Positions 63,167-64,000 of a DNA stretch of 64,000 bases are shown piece by piece (the stretch's first letter is position 1; every line of letters starts with the position of its first letter). A program made the translations under genes and the position numbers. The notes beneath the pieces are model-generated. The model worked only from the letters and a program-made list of their open reading frames with translations. It did not search any database and was not told the DNA's origin. The DNA is from Streptomyces niveus (GTDB lineage Bacteria; Actinomycetota; Actinomycetes; Streptomycetales; Streptomycetaceae), in assembly GCF_002009175.1 (NCBI RefSeq), contig NZ_CP018047.1, positions 868,001 to 932,000 on the forward strand. Direction: 5' to 3'.

Positions 63167-64000
63167 ATGCGTGTACTGCTCGTGGGCGCGGGCGGCGTAG
63201 GAACCGCCGTCACCCGGATCGCGGCCCGCCGGGACTTCCTCACCCATATGATCGTGGCCGACTACGACCTCTCCCGCGCCGAGGCGGCCGTCGCCGCGCT
63301 CGGGGAGCACGAGGGGCGCTTCAGCGCACGGCGCCTGGACGCCTCCGACGAGGCGGCGGTCCGCCGCGCACTCGTCGAGGAGAGCTGCGACGTCCTGCTC
63401 AACGCCACCGATCCGCGGTTCGTCATGCCGCTGTTCCAGGCCGCCCTCGCGGCGGGCACGCACTATCTGGACATGGCGATGTCCCTCTCCTCGCCGCACG
63501 GCACCCACCCCTACGAGCGCTGCGGTGTGAAACTCGGCGACGGGCAGTTCGAGCTGGCCGCCGAGTGGGAGCGGTCGGACCGCCTGGCTCTCGTCGGCAT
63601 CGGCGTGGAGCCCGGTCTGTCGGACGTCTTCGCACGGTACGCGGCCGACGAACTCTTCGACGAGATCGAGGAGATCGGCATCCGGGACGGCGCCAACCTG
63701 ACCGTCGAGGGCTACGACTTCGCCCCGTCCTTCAGCATCTGGACCACCATCGAGGAGTGCCTCAATCCGCCGGTGGTCTACGAGAAGGAGCGCGGCTGGT
63801 TCACCACCGCGCCGTTCAGCGAGCCGGAGGTCTTCGACTTCCCCGAGGGGATCGGCCCGGTGGAGTGCGTCAACGTGGAGCACGAGGAGGTGCTGCTGAT
63901 CCCTCGCTGGGTCGACGCGCGGCGGGTGACGTTCAAGTACGGCCTCGGCGACGACTTCATCGCCAAGCTCAAGGTCCTCCACGAGCTGGGCCTGGACTCC
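63167..64000 (+). CDS. Saccharopine dehydrogenase/carboxynorspermidine synthase-like NAD(P)-binding protein, 3' end outside window
   Basis: The open frame runs off the right edge after 278 codons. It starts MRVLLVGAGGVGTAVTRIAA, a Rossmann loop, continues with IVADYDLSRAEAAVAAL and VLLNATDPRFVMPLFQAALA, and has GIGVEPGLSDVFARYAADEL, the pattern of the LYS9-like saccharopine dehydrogenase family. AAAGGAG precedes the ATG. Members reduce imines in lysine or polyamine metabolism; the exact reaction cannot be decided from the visible part. It is divergent from a TetR gene that may regulate it. Confidence 0.9.
   Translation, partial: MRVLLVGAGGVGTAVTRIAARRDFLTHMIVADYDLSRAEAAVAALGEHEGRFSARRLDASDEAAVRRALVEESCDVLLNATDPRFVMPLFQAALAAGTHYLDMAMSLSSPHGTHPYERCGVKLGDGQFELAAEWERSDRLALVGIGVEPGLSDVFARYAADELFDEIEEIGIRDGANLTVEGYDFAPSFSIWTTIEECLNPPVVYEKERGWFTTAPFSEPEVFDFPEGIGPVECVNVEHEEVLLIPRWVDARRVTFKYGLGDDFIAKLKVLHELGLDS

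Overview
The window is chromosomal DNA from a high-G+C actinomycete, most likely a Streptomyces or close relative. The basis is very GC-rich coding sequence with frequent GTG starts, many ATGA/GTGA start-stop overlaps, an Rpf-type resuscitation/M23 cell-wall hydrolase, a PknB-type kinase, actinobacterial GlgC/GlgA, and short palindromic intergenic repeats. I see no rRNA, tRNA, CRISPR array, phage block or autonomous transposase. No organism name can be proven from the sequence alone.

The window is dominated by carbohydrate uptake and breakdown, arranged as regulator plus transporter plus glycosidase modules. (1) 1-5607: a LacI regulator fragment and a complete YtfQ-YtfR-YtfT-YjfF type sugar ABC importer (galactofuranose/arabinofuranose class). 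(2) 5676-8940 (minus): GlgC and GlgA-like glycogen genes behind a (2Fe-2S) FhuF-like protein. (3) 9164-11479: a DMT permease overlapping, tail to tail, a secreted Rpf-LysM-M23 protein. (4) 11678-15388: a PA14-containing GH3 beta-glucosidase and its LacI regulator, each preceded by a GGAGAGCGCTCTCC palindrome. The same palindrome recurs upstream of a secreted glycosidase and a DUF1996 protein at 29-32 kb, suggesting one regulon. (5) 15800-21859: a ROK regulator divergent from an SBP, two permeases and a GH1 beta-glucosidase. (6) 22326-28439 (minus): DeoR, SBP, two permeases, Zn-dehydrogenase and PfkB kinase, a polyol or rare-sugar operon. (7) 48837-59764 (minus): a dipeptide-type ABC importer with LacI, FAD oxidoreductase and GH3 genes, preceded by a perfect 18-bp palindrome and divergent from a GH42 beta-galactosidase.

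Between these lie gnd (32367-33806), a GNAT acetyltransferase, a second GH3 enzyme with an N-terminal export-like extension (34940-37357), a DUF350 membrane protein, a phosphopantetheinyl transferase/metallophosphoesterase pair, a nucleotidyltransferase, a VOC protein, a methyltransferase, a PLP enzyme with a DauR-like regulator, a TetR/SRPBCC divergent pair with two operator palindromes, a Ser/Thr kinase, a secreted parallel beta-helix protein, a TetR regulator and the start of a saccharopine-dehydrogenase-like gene running off the right edge.

None of the CUT1-type importers (modules 5 and 6) carries its own ATPase, so they probably share a distant MsiK-type ATPase. Non-coding structure is rich: several long perfect hairpins between convergent genes, an inverted array of six copies of a ~25-bp repeat at 15399-15793, and three non-coding elements with terminal inverted repeats (21857-22072, 22073-22239, 33879-34057) that look like MITEs and in two cases supply the stop codon of the neighbouring gene.
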